From: Bacillota bacterium
Lineage (GTDB): Bacteria > Bacillota > Clostridia > Lachnospirales > Cellulosilyticaceae
Reading direction: 5' to 3'
DNA length: 12,608 bases
Assembly (NCBI GenBank): GCA_023457875.1
Contig: JAEXBC010000110.1
Location: 1 to 12,608 of the forward strand
Within the stretch, counting starts at the first letter, position 1, and each line of letters opens with the position of its first letter. The notes beneath the pieces were generated by a model. That model saw nothing but the letters and a program-made list of their open reading frames with translations, made no database searches and was not told the origin of the DNA. A program made the position numbers and the translations under genes. Of this stretch, positions 6,154 through 12,608 are shown piece after piece.

Positions 6154-7148
6154 AAAGTTATGAGTTCATCCCTTTCATAGGATTTATTGGCAACAGCACC
6201 TATTATTTCATTCCACCTCATGGGGCTTATTCCACTTCCAGGCCTTTTTACAGTTAAATTATCTTCTGTAAAGCGCTCACCTTTTTTTATATCTACAGCA
6301 GCAACAATACTTTTTCTTGCAACTTCTATATTCTTCTTCTCGGATGCCGAAAGCGTCTTATTTCCACTTCCTAATGCAGTTTCAATATTTCTGATAGCCT
6401 TTACCATTTGCCTTAACTCATTTGGCTCTAGACTCGCTCTATGATCAGGACCTACCATTGTCTTATCAAAAGTAAAATGCTTTTCTATAACTTTTGCGCC
6501 TAATGCAACAGCAGCTATAGGTACTTCTATCCCCTCTGTATGATCAGAATAGCCTACTTCCAATTGCATTTTTTCTTTCATATAAAGCATCGCTTTTAAA
6601 TTAACATCCTCCATAGGCGTTGGATACTCTGTATTGCAATGTAATAGTATGATATCTTGCGTTCCTTCTGTTCTTAATACTTCAACTGCCTTTTCTACTT
6701 CTTCTAGCATACTCATTCCTGTAGATAGTATAACTCTTTTTCTTAAACTACCTATCTTTCTTAGGTAGGGATAATTTGTAATTTCTCCTGAGGGTATCTT
6801 AAATAAAGGTATCTTCAGCTTTTGCAATAAATCAATGCTATCTAGGTCAAAAGCTGAAGATAAAAACATCGTATGCTTTTGTGAGCAGTAATTTTTTAAA
6901 GTGAAGTGATCTTCCTCAGTAAGTTCCAATTTCTTAATCATATCATACTGCGACTCATCCCTTAAGGTAGTTTGCTTTTGATAATCTGCTTTTTGAGCAT
7001 GGGCACAAACTAATTTATCCGCCTTAAAGGTTTGAAACTTAACGGCATCAACCCCTGCATCTGCTGCAGCATCTATTAGCTGCTTAGCTATCTCTAGATC
7101 ACCGTTATGGTTAACACCTATCTCGGCAATAATAAGCACTTTATCCAA
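6150..7148 (-). CDS. legI: Legionaminic acid synthase, NeuB family
   Basis: Condenses phosphoenolpyruvate with 2,4-diacetamido-2,4,6-trideoxymannose to form legionaminic acid. The TIM-barrel NeuB domain shows IAEIGVNHNG (7-16), KFQTF (37-41), KIPSGE (117-122), LHCNTEYPTP (169-178), VGYSDHT (198-204), IEKHFT (221-226) and GPDHRASLEP (233-242). A C-terminal SAF/antifreeze-like domain runs from about 277 to the end (RKSIVAAVDIKKGE; RPGSGISP). Length 332 is normal and the gene is intact. The start is TTG: AGGGAGGTGAG lies 6-9 nt before it, inside the legH end, and the protein beginning MDKVLIIAEIG aligns with the usual family N terminus. It overlaps legH by 8 nt and the next gene by 4 nt (ATGA). 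Sequence alone cannot separate sialic from legionaminic synthases; the neighbours do. Confidence 0.92.
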   Translation of the reverse strand: MDKVLIIAEIGVNHNGDLEIAKQLIDAAADAGVDAVKFQTFKADKLVCAHAQKADYQKQTTLRDESQYDMIKKLELTEEDHFTLKNYCSQKHTMFLSSAFDLDSIDLLQKLKIPLFKIPSGEITNYPYLRKIGSLRKRVILSTGMSMLEEVEKAVEVLRTEGTQDIILLHCNTEYPTPMEDVNLKAMLYMKEKMQLEVGYSDHTEGIEVPIAAVALGAKVIEKHFTFDKTMVGPDHRASLEPNELRQMVKAIRNIETALGSGNKTLSASEKKNIEVARKSIVAAVDIKKGERFTEDNLTVKRPGSGISPMRWNEIIGAVANKSYERDELITL

Positions 7149-7788
7149 TGGTACTCACCTCCCTACACGGATTACCATATGCCTTCACATTAGACCCAAT
7201 ATCCGTTACCACCACACTTCCAGCTCCAACTAAACTGTTAGAGCCGATTTGCTTATACTGAATAATTGTAGTATTGGCGCCTATATGCGTAGCCTTTCCA
7301 ACGGTTACACCGCCGCACAAAGTTGCTCCTGGAGCAATATGCACAAAATCACAAATAGTACAGTCATGATCAATGATGGCCCCAGTATTAATAATACAAT
7401 TACTTTTTATTTGTGTACCAACATTAATAATTGCGCCTTTACCAACATAATTACCTTCTTCCATTCTTACATCTGTTGAAATAATAGCTGTAGAATCTAT
7501 TATATTGGGTATAATATATCCTAACCGCTTAGCTTGATGATATAAATTCATCCTTTTCACTGGACTACCAACACTTCCCATGGCAACAAAAACATATTTG
7601 ATTCCCTGGCTATAATAGTAAGGTAGTTCTTCATCACAACCAATTATTTCTATACCATTAATTTGCTCACCTTTTCGCTCTTTTACATCCAATATGCCCA
7701 GTACTTTAAATTCCTGACTATCCCTCAAGGAATCTATTATACCTTTTGCATGTCCTCCTCCACCTATTAATAGTATATGCTTTTTCAT
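7141..7788 (-). CDS. legH: NeuD/PglD-family sugar O/N-acetyltransferase (LegH role)
   Basis: Likely acetylates the 4-amino group produced by LegC, giving the 2,4-diacetamido nucleotide sugar. The N-terminal domain carries GGGGHAKGI (9-17), a Rossmann-like sugar-nucleotide binding loop. From about 95 on it is a left-handed beta-helix of hexapeptide repeats (VGKGAI, VGTQIK, APGATL, VGKATHIG, VGAGSVV), ending in YGNPCREV (204-211), the usual GNPA-like acetyl-CoA cap region. IIDHDC at 138-143 places His141 where PglD enzymes have their catalytic base. Its length of 215 residues is usual. AGAGGAG sits about 4 nt before the ATG; the legB stop lies 27 nt upstream. The last codons overlap the TTG start of the synthase by 8 nt. 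NeuD homologues are also found in sialic acid loci, but LegB and LegC here favour the LegH role. Confidence 0.88.
   Translation of the reverse strand: MKKHILLIGGGGHAKGIIDSLRDSQEFKVLGILDVKERKGEQINGIEIIGCDEELPYYYSQGIKYVFVAMGSVGSPVKRMNLYHQAKRLGYIIPNIIDSTAIISTDVRMEEGNYVGKGAIINVGTQIKSNCIINTGAIIDHDCTICDFVHIAPGATLCGGVTVGKATHIGANTTIIQYKQIGSNSLVGAGSVVVTDIGSNVKAYGNPCREVSTIG
7154..7164 (-). promoter_or_regulatory. Shine-Dalgarno AGGGAGGTGAG for the TTG start of legI
   Basis: A long match to the anti-Shine-Dalgarno sequence, located within the last codons of legH. GGAGGTGA ends 6 nt before TTG (7146-7148). It supports a TTG start inside the upstream gene and an 8-nt gene overlap. Confidence 0.75.
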
Positions 7789-7815
7789 CTGGCTCCTCTT
7801 TATTCTTTAATCGTA

Positions 7816-8799
7816 TTAGATATTGTATATATCTGTCTTATACTTGTCTAAATTGTTCTTAATCCATTCAACAGTTTCAAAAATACCGCGTTGTAAGTTA
7901 TACTCAGCCTTCCACTGTGTTAATTCATGTATTTTTTTATTACAGCCCAATAGCCTATTTACTTCACTTTTGTCAGGACGCATTCTTTGCTCCTCACATA
8001 CAATTTGTGCGTTAGGATTGATTTGGCTAATAAGCTCATTTGCTAATTCTCCAATAGAAATCTCTACATTGGTAGCAATATTAATTTCTTCACCTATCGT
8101 CTTGTCGCTTTTAGCTATTTCCAAAAAGCCTCTTGCAGTATCTTTTACATAATTAAAATCTCTAGTAGGTGTTAATGAGCCTAGCTTTATCTCTGTTTTT
8201 CCAGCTAGTAATTGTGTGATAATAGTAGGAATAACCGCCCTAGCTGATTGCCTTGGACCATAGGTATTAAATGGTCTCACAATACTTATAGGCATATTAA
8301 AGCTTCTATAAAATGATTCTGCTAACCTATCAGCCCCTATCTTTGTAGCTGAATAAGGGGACTGACCTTGATAGGGATGTTTTTCATCAATTGGTACATA
8401 TTGAGCCGTACCATAAACTTCTGACGTAGATGTTATAAGCACCTTACTTGCCTCGGTCTCACGAGCTGCCTGTAAAATATTAAGTGTTCCTTTTATATTA
8501 GTATCTACATAGGAATCTGGAGAATGATAGCTAAAAGGAATGGCAATAAGCGCAGCCAAATGATATACTACATCTATATTCTGCATAGCTACTCTCACAC
8601 CATTTGGATCTCTTATATCACCTGTAAAAATTTCTATATGCTTTTTTACCTCTGAATCTATGAAATCTAACCAGCCCCAATTATTGAATGAGTTATAGTA
8701 TACAAAAGCCCTTACATCATAGCCCTCTTTAACTAACAATTCAGTTAGGTGACTACCAATAAATCCATCTGCCCCTGTTACAAGTACCTTGTTTTTCAT
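7816..8799 (-). CDS. legB: LegB-like NDP-GlcNAc 4,6-dehydratase (extended SDR)
   Basis: An extended short-chain dehydrogenase predicted to convert GDP-GlcNAc to its 4-keto-6-deoxy form, the substrate of LegC. It has the NAD(P)-binding VTGADGFIGSH (7-17), DIRD (61-64), YHLAALIAIP (79-88), the active-site TSTSEVYG (123-130), the catalytic YSATK (149-153; Tyr149/Lys153) and RPFNTYGPRQ (175-184), followed by the substrate-binding PTRDFNYVKD (211-220). At 327 residues it has typical SDR length and is complete. AGGAGA lies 6 nt before the ATG, and the ptmE stop is 19 nt upstream. Context (ptmE, legC, NeuB family) separates it from the inverting PseB dehydratases used for pseudaminic acid and from simple 4-epimerases. 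The nucleotide carrier (GDP versus UDP) is inferred from PtmE, not seen directly. Confidence 0.88.
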   Translation of the reverse strand: MKNKVLVTGADGFIGSHLTELLVKEGYDVRAFVYYNSFNNWGWLDFIDSEVKKHIEIFTGDIRDPNGVRVAMQNIDVVYHLAALIAIPFSYHSPDSYVDTNIKGTLNILQAARETEASKVLITSTSEVYGTAQYVPIDEKHPYQGQSPYSATKIGADRLAESFYRSFNMPISIVRPFNTYGPRQSARAVIPTIITQLLAGKTEIKLGSLTPTRDFNYVKDTARGFLEIAKSDKTIGEEINIATNVEISIGELANELISQINPNAQIVCEEQRMRPDKSEVNRLLGCNKKIHELTQWKAEYNLQRGIFETVEWIKNNLDKYKTDIYNI

Positions 8800-8818
8800 A
8801 TATTGTCTCCTATTCTCT

Positions 8819-9874
8819 TTACTCTACTTTCAATCTGTTAATCATATCTTCCATCTCTTTTATTTCACCCATATCAAGCCAAGATTTTTCTGTTATTGGG
8901 TAAACACCCACCTTATCTCCTTTTTCTACATACGCATTAATAAGCTGTGTAATATGATAAAATTCATTTTCAGGAATCTCATTGATTATTTCCGGTTCGA
9001 GTACATATAGTCCTGTGTTTACTTGAAAATTATACTCTGGTTTCTCAGTAATTTCTCTTATTCCTCCACCATTAGCAACGGTGATTACCCCATATGGTAT
9101 CGTATAGCTCTTTAAGGAAGTTACCATGGTTATTTTGTTGCCGTTTTGCTTATGATATTTCATAATATCAGTATAATCAGCATCTACTAATATATCACAA
9201 TTACTTAAAAAAAACGTTTGATTTAACGTTTCTTTTAGTAAATAGAGACTGCCTCCGGTTCCTAGAAATTTTTCTTCTTCAACATAAGTTATATTGACTT
9301 CTTCTCGCTTATCTTCTAAATAAGCTTTAATCATATTCTTTTTGTAATTTACAGTTAAATAAAAATTAGTGCAACCGAAATCTCTAAATTTGTTCATGAT
9401 ACGTTCAAGGATGGTTTGTTCACCAATAGGTATCAGTGGCTTTGGCAAAACCTTGGTATATGGATATAACCTTGTTCCTTTACCCCCTGCCATGATGACA
9501 ACTGGTGTATTCTCTAGTTCACGAGTACTTTTACGAGGTACCTCAATGCTATCGCTCCAAAAAAGAATATCAACTACCCGACGATCTTTATTTAGAACAG
9601 GCAAGGCTTCTATCATGTGTTTTACAAATATCTGTTTTGCTTTTCTTATTTCATGCTCTTCTATGAATATAGGGTGAATATTCATGATGTTTTCTACTGC
9701 CGCGTCAAGATTGCCATTTTGTAAGATCCATCTTCTAACATCTCCATCTGTCACTACACCTATAAGCTTTTCTTCCTCAACTACTAATACAATCTTTTTT
9801 GCCATTTTATCCAAAGTCTTAATACCATTAAGAATAGTATCACTTTTATTTATACAATAGTCTTGTATCGCCAT
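8819..9874 (-). CDS. ptmE: PtmE-like CBS-domain sugar-1-phosphate guanylyltransferase
   Basis: Probably activates glucosamine-1-phosphate with GTP, the first dedicated step of the GDP-linked legionaminic route. Numbering from the GTG at 9883 (subtract 3 for the preferred ATG): two CBS motifs occupy about 5-115 (GVVTDGDVRRWI at 42-53; EALPVLNKDRRVVDI at 92-106). A Rossmann-like nucleotidyltransferase follows, with MAGGKGTRL (131-139), KPLIPIG (148-154), FLGTGGSL (206-213), SNCDILVDAD (227-236, Asp230 likely metal ligand) and the EKPEYNFQVNTGLY motif (280-293). This CBS-transferase order matches Campylobacter PtmE. The earlier GTG has no Shine-Dalgarno, whereas AGGTGA sits 5 nt before ATG 9874, so I start there (351 residues). 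It is 5 nt downstream of the legC stop. The CBS pair suggests nucleotide sensing. The GTP preference is inferred from the family; a different sugar or nucleotide is possible. Confidence 0.87.
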   Translation of the reverse strand: MAIQDYCINKSDTILNGIKTLDKMAKKIVLVVEEEKLIGVVTDGDVRRWILQNGNLDAAVENIMNIHPIFIEEHEIRKAKQIFVKHMIEALPVLNKDRRVVDILFWSDSIEVPRKSTRELENTPVVIMAGGKGTRLYPYTKVLPKPLIPIGEQTILERIMNKFRDFGCTNFYLTVNYKKNMIKAYLEDKREEVNITYVEEEKFLGTGGSLYLLKETLNQTFFLSNCDILVDADYTDIMKYHKQNGNKITMVTSLKSYTIPYGVITVANGGGIREITEKPEYNFQVNTGLYVLEPEIINEIPENEFYHITQLINAYVEKGDKVGVYPITEKSWLDMGEIKEMEDMINRLKVE

Positions 9875-9879
9875 CTTTG

Positions 9880-9885
9880 TCACCT
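9880..9885 (-). promoter_or_regulatory. Shine-Dalgarno AGGTGA that sets the ptmE start at ATG 9874
   Basis: AGGTGA, formed by the last codons and stop of legC, lies 5 nt before ATG (9872-9874). The GTG at 9883 overlaps this element and has no Shine-Dalgarno of its own, so it is probably not used. Confidence 0.65.
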
Positions 9886-11049
9886 ACTGTCATTTAATAT
9901 AGTTTTCATGGCCTCAGCAACATAGGTTACTTCTTCAGTAGATAAATTAGAACTGCACGGTATATTAATCACATTTTGCTGATAATATAATGCTTTGTCT
10001 ATATCATAGTGAATATCCAATTCATAAGGTTTCTGTAAATGTATAAGTTGCCAAATAGGCCTTGTTTGAACACCTTTTTCATGTAACTTACATATGAATT
10101 GGTCTAAGCTAATGCTTGCATTTTTAATCAATATAGAATAAAACCAATGATTCCATCTTATTTTAGATGAAGGTTCTAATACCTCCATATTGGAGCATTC
10201 TGAGAATATCTGCTTGTACAATTCAAAATTTCTTTGTTTAACGCTAATAAAATCTTCTAATTGCTCTAATTGTGCAACGCCAACAGCTGCCTGCAAATTG
10301 GTCATCCTGTAATTATACCCTATTTCATCATGCTTGTAATACAAAGGGTCATCCTTTGCTTGAGTAGAAAGATACTTCGCTTTTTCTAAAAGCTTTTGGT
10401 CTTTGGCAACCATCATGCCTCCACCACCGGTGGTAATAATTTTGTTGCCATTAAAAGAATACACCCCAAAATCGGCTATTGTTCCCAAGAATTTACCTTT
10501 ATACCTTCCTTCCACAAAATAGCTTCCAAGTGCCTCTGTAGCATCTTCTATAACTTTCAAGTTATATTTCTTTGCAATCTGTATGATCTCTTCCATATCT
10601 GAAGCATTTCCAAATACATGAACAACCACAATAGCTTTTATTCTTCTTTTTGTGGTCTTATTGATTAATTCTTTATTAATATATTCACACTGCTGCTCTA
10701 TAAAATTCCTAAGCTTTATTGTATCTATAGTTAATGAATCATCACAATCCATAAAGATAGGATGTGCCCCTAAATACTTGACGGGATTTACGGCTGCTAT
10801 AAATGTTAATGTAGGAACAATAACTTCATCGTTTCTTTCTACTCCACTTAGTATTAAAGAAAGATGAAGTCCAGTTGTCCCACTTTGACATGCCACTGCC
10901 CTTTCCACATGAAGATATCTTTCTATATTGTTTTCAAATGCATCAATATAACTTCCTCCCGTAGATACCCATTCCTTTTCTATAGCGTCCATTATATACT
11001 CTTTTTCTTTACCTTTTAAATTGGGTACTGATAATGGAATACATTTCAT
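9880..11049 (-). CDS. legC: LegC-type PLP-dependent aminotransferase (DegT/DnrJ/EryC1 family)
   Basis: This enzyme is expected to aminate the 4-keto-6-deoxy-GlcNAc nucleotide made by LegB, giving the 4-amino sugar. The 389-residue length and fold markers are those of the sugar aminotransferase family: QSGTTGLHLSL near 55-65 for phosphate binding, IEDATEALGS at 167-176 with Asp169 placed to hold the pyridine nitrogen, and SFNGNKIITTGGGG at 198-211 with Lys203 as the internal aldimine lysine. The PRWNHW-like stretch near 298-302 and the QTRPIWQLIHLQKPY segment (328-342) resemble LegC/GDP-perosamine-type enzymes. The ATG overlaps the Maf stop (ATGA), and AAAGGAGA lies about 9 nt upstream inside maf, so translation is probably coupled. 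The surrounding leg genes make legionaminic acid the likely pathway; perosamine or bacillosamine synthesis is the alternative if seen alone. Confidence 0.9.
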   Translation of the reverse strand: MKCIPLSVPNLKGKEKEYIMDAIEKEWVSTGGSYIDAFENNIERYLHVERAVACQSGTTGLHLSLILSGVERNDEVIVPTLTFIAAVNPVKYLGAHPIFMDCDDSLTIDTIKLRNFIEQQCEYINKELINKTTKRRIKAIVVVHVFGNASDMEEIIQIAKKYNLKVIEDATEALGSYFVEGRYKGKFLGTIADFGVYSFNGNKIITTGGGGMMVAKDQKLLEKAKYLSTQAKDDPLYYKHDEIGYNYRMTNLQAAVGVAQLEQLEDFISVKQRNFELYKQIFSECSNMEVLEPSSKIRWNHWFYSILIKNASISLDQFICKLHEKGVQTRPIWQLIHLQKPYELDIHYDIDKALYYQQNVINIPCSSNLSTEEVTYVAEAMKTILNDSR

Positions 11050-12608
11050 TGTTCCATTTCTCCTTTAATAATAGTAATTGTATCTCGAATTGATTTACTT
11101 AATTGTTTATAAAACAGATGATTTAAGCGAACATATCTTAATCTTTTTTCTAGTTCACTTTCATCAATGGGTTGCTTATTATCATTGTCCATAGAGATTC
11201 TTATACGAATTTTTTCCATCATCATTTGAACAAGTTCTTTACCTTTTTCTATTTCCAAAATTTCTTTGTCTAATTTTCCTATTTTATTTGCAATACTAGC
11301 AATTCTATTTAGCCTAGTTCCTTTATGAATCTTATACTCATTAATAAGTTGTGCATAATACTTTTCTACTTTCAAGCTATAATATTTAATTTTTTGTAAT
11401 TTTTCTAAACCTTCAAGTACATTCTTATCCACATCCACATCATCATTTCCATCTAAATGCTTATGAACAATAATTGGTTTTTCACACGAGTATTTATTCG
11501 TAGCCTCTTGAAACGTCATATGCAACGCTCCATCTATATAAGCTCCACCTTCTGTAGCATTAATAAAAGTAGTTTCAGGATGATTTCTAATATAAGTTTG
11601 AAACCATCTTAAAAAACCAAGCATAACATCATCTGTATATACCCATCCTCCATCAAATGCCTTTATACTTTTAAAACCATTTTTATTTTCTTCTGCTTTG
11701 ATTTCATTTATACCTAAACCAATCTGACTATCTGATGCTAATTCACTATGATACTTATTATTTGTATACGCCAAATCTTGTCCAATAAACATGATAGGAT
11801 TACATCCCATATACTGTGCACTACTCAAGCATAGAGTTGCAACTGTCCCGCTTATGCTTAGCATAGGATTAGTCTTAATTCTTATAATCTCATCTACTAT
11901 ACCCCTATTGTTCAAAAAATACGTGACTTCTTTACTCCCTTTAACGACTTTTGTATTAGCAGTTGATAATGCAATAAGAGGAACACTAAACTCTTTATGC
12001 TTGTAAAAGGTTTCATATATTTGCTCCGTTGGATCAACGCATGCTACAAAATCTGGTGTTACTCCTTGCTCTATTATAGGTGTCAAGGTTCGACCCATGC
12101 AAAAAATAATGCCTTTAAATTGCTTAATCACTTCAATGTTTTTTTGCAAAGATGGTCCTGCTGATACAATAAGTGCAGGTATATTTTTATATCTATTTCT
12201 GTGAACACTTAAATCATACCCTTGTTTCATTGCATATCGATTGCCTATTGCATTTTTAGTACATAAATTATCTAATCCAAATATAGTATTATTGTTAATA
12301 ATAGGTCTCATTATATATTCATCTAAACAGCTAATAATTTTAGCATAGTATTTAGTATAATAAGTTAAATAGGCATCAATGGCTTTTATCTTAATATTAT
12401 TAACTTCTATAGAAGGTATAAATCCTTCAAATAACTTCTCTATAACTGAAAAATCATAGCCCGAAAAGCATTTTATATTATCCTTATTAAAAATAGGTTC
12501 CCAGTCCTCTAAATTCATTTGCTCTTTTAGTAAGTTCTCATTTGGTTCAATAATAATAATCTTCGCTTCTTCTCCAACCTTAGATAACAGTTCTTGTAAC
12601 ATATAACC
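11046..12608 (-). CDS. Motility accessory factor (Maf), DUF115 flagellin nonulosonate glycosyltransferase, 5'-truncated by window edge
   Basis: Maf proteins are thought to move CMP-activated nonulosonic acids onto Ser/Thr of flagellin in the cytoplasm before export. Counting from the first ATG (12602), the core shows the DUF115 signature: IPALIVSAGPSL (141-152), DFVACVDP (184-191), an SGTVATLCLSSAQYMG helix (251-266), FIGQDLAY (272-279) and NATEGGAYIDG (348-358). A C-terminal helical, charged region follows (about 395-518). The frame stays open to the window edge: the two codons before the ATG read Gly-Tyr, and no Shine-Dalgarno is visible in the six bases available. Family members normally carry a further N-terminal domain ending in a similar Gly-Tyr motif before a helix and the IIIIEP strand seen here at 15-20. 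I therefore read this as the C-terminal portion of a longer gene. Its TGA overlaps the LegC start by 4 nt. The family call is firm; the exact sugar is inferred from the neighbours. Confidence 0.9.
   Translation of the reverse strand, partial: GYMLQELLSKVGEEAKIIIIEPNENLLKEQMNLEDWEPIFNKDNIKCFSGYDFSVIEKLFEGFIPSIEVNNIKIKAIDAYLTYYTKYYAKIISCLDEYIMRPIINNNTIFGLDNLCTKNAIGNRYAMKQGYDLSVHRNRYKNIPALIVSAGPSLQKNIEVIKQFKGIIFCMGRTLTPIIEQGVTPDFVACVDPTEQIYETFYKHKEFSVPLIALSTANTKVVKGSKEVTYFLNNRGIVDEIIRIKTNPMLSISGTVATLCLSSAQYMGCNPIMFIGQDLAYTNNKYHSELASDSQIGLGINEIKAEENKNGFKSIKAFDGGWVYTDDVMLGFLRWFQTYIRNHPETTFINATEGGAYIDGALHMTFQEATNKYSCEKPIIVHKHLDGNDDVDVDKNVLEGLEKLQKIKYYSLKVEKYYAQLINEYKIHKGTRLNRIASIANKIGKLDKEILEIEKGKELVQMMMEKIRIRISMDNDNKQPIDESELEKRLRYVRLNHLFYKQLSKSIRDTITIIKGEMEQ

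Noticed and set aside
4245..7788. A host-mimicking sialic acid (Neu5Ac) capsule locus, as neuA-neuC-neuB-neuD homologues are adjacent
   Set aside because: LegB, LegC and PtmE upstream make a 2,4-diamino-6-deoxy sugar that Neu5Ac synthesis does not need, and Maf, FliT and FliB tie the locus to the flagellum; no capsule polymerase or export gene is seen.
1..12608. CRISPR array, tRNA, rRNA, insertion sequence, riboswitch, phase-variable long homopolymer tract
   Set aside because: No regularly spaced repeats, cloverleaf, transposase or terminal repeats, or aptamer-like leader were seen; homopolymers within coding genes reach only about 7-8 bases with no frame break.

Overview
The window comes from a motile, low-GC, Gram-positive anaerobe, most likely a member of the Clostridia. 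It is AT-rich, most starts carry strong AGGAGG-type Shine-Dalgarno sites, several starts are GTG or TTG, and a FliB lysine methylase, a FliT-like chaperone and a Maf protein occur together. The genus cannot be fixed from the sequence. Every supported gene lies on the minus strand, so the window is transcribed from right to left. The overlaps and short gaps of its right two thirds look like a single operon.

Right and centre (12608 down to 4245) hold a flagellin-glycosylation block. A Maf-type (DUF115) nonulosonate glycosyltransferase, cut at its 5' end by the window edge, is followed without real gaps by seven sugar-biosynthesis genes: LegC aminotransferase, PtmE (CBS plus sugar-1-phosphate nucleotidyltransferase), LegB 4,6-dehydratase, LegH/NeuD acetyltransferase, LegI/NeuB synthase, LegG/NeuC hydrolysing 2-epimerase and LegF/NeuA CMP-transferase. 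Together these form a nearly complete route from an amino-sugar 1-phosphate to CMP-legionaminic acid (a bacterial sialic-acid-like sugar). Maf would then transfer the sugar to Ser/Thr of flagellin. PtmE points to the GDP-linked route described for Campylobacter rather than the UDP-linked route of Legionella.

Left of that (4229 down to 3879) is a small FliT/FlgN-like flagellar chaperone. Next comes a 195-bp AT-rich gap, then a second block: FliB flagellin lysine-N-methylase (GTG start), a DUF2920 alpha/beta-hydrolase (TTG start), a 114-bp gap, and a PseA/PtmG-like N-acetyl-sugar amidotransferase, which may convert an acetamido group of the legionaminic acid to an acetamidino group. At the extreme left (1-23) the first codons of a possible further gene are visible.

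The locus therefore appears to combine sugar synthesis, glycosyl transfer, sugar tailoring, flagellin lysine methylation and flagellar chaperoning in one co-directional cluster. No flagellin gene, RNA gene, CRISPR array, mobile element or convincing rho-independent terminator is visible. No gene-free stretch exceeds 300 bases. Reading the Shine-Dalgarno sites corrects several starts: LegF to GTG 4946, PtmE to ATG 9874, and the amidotransferase to ATG 1269.
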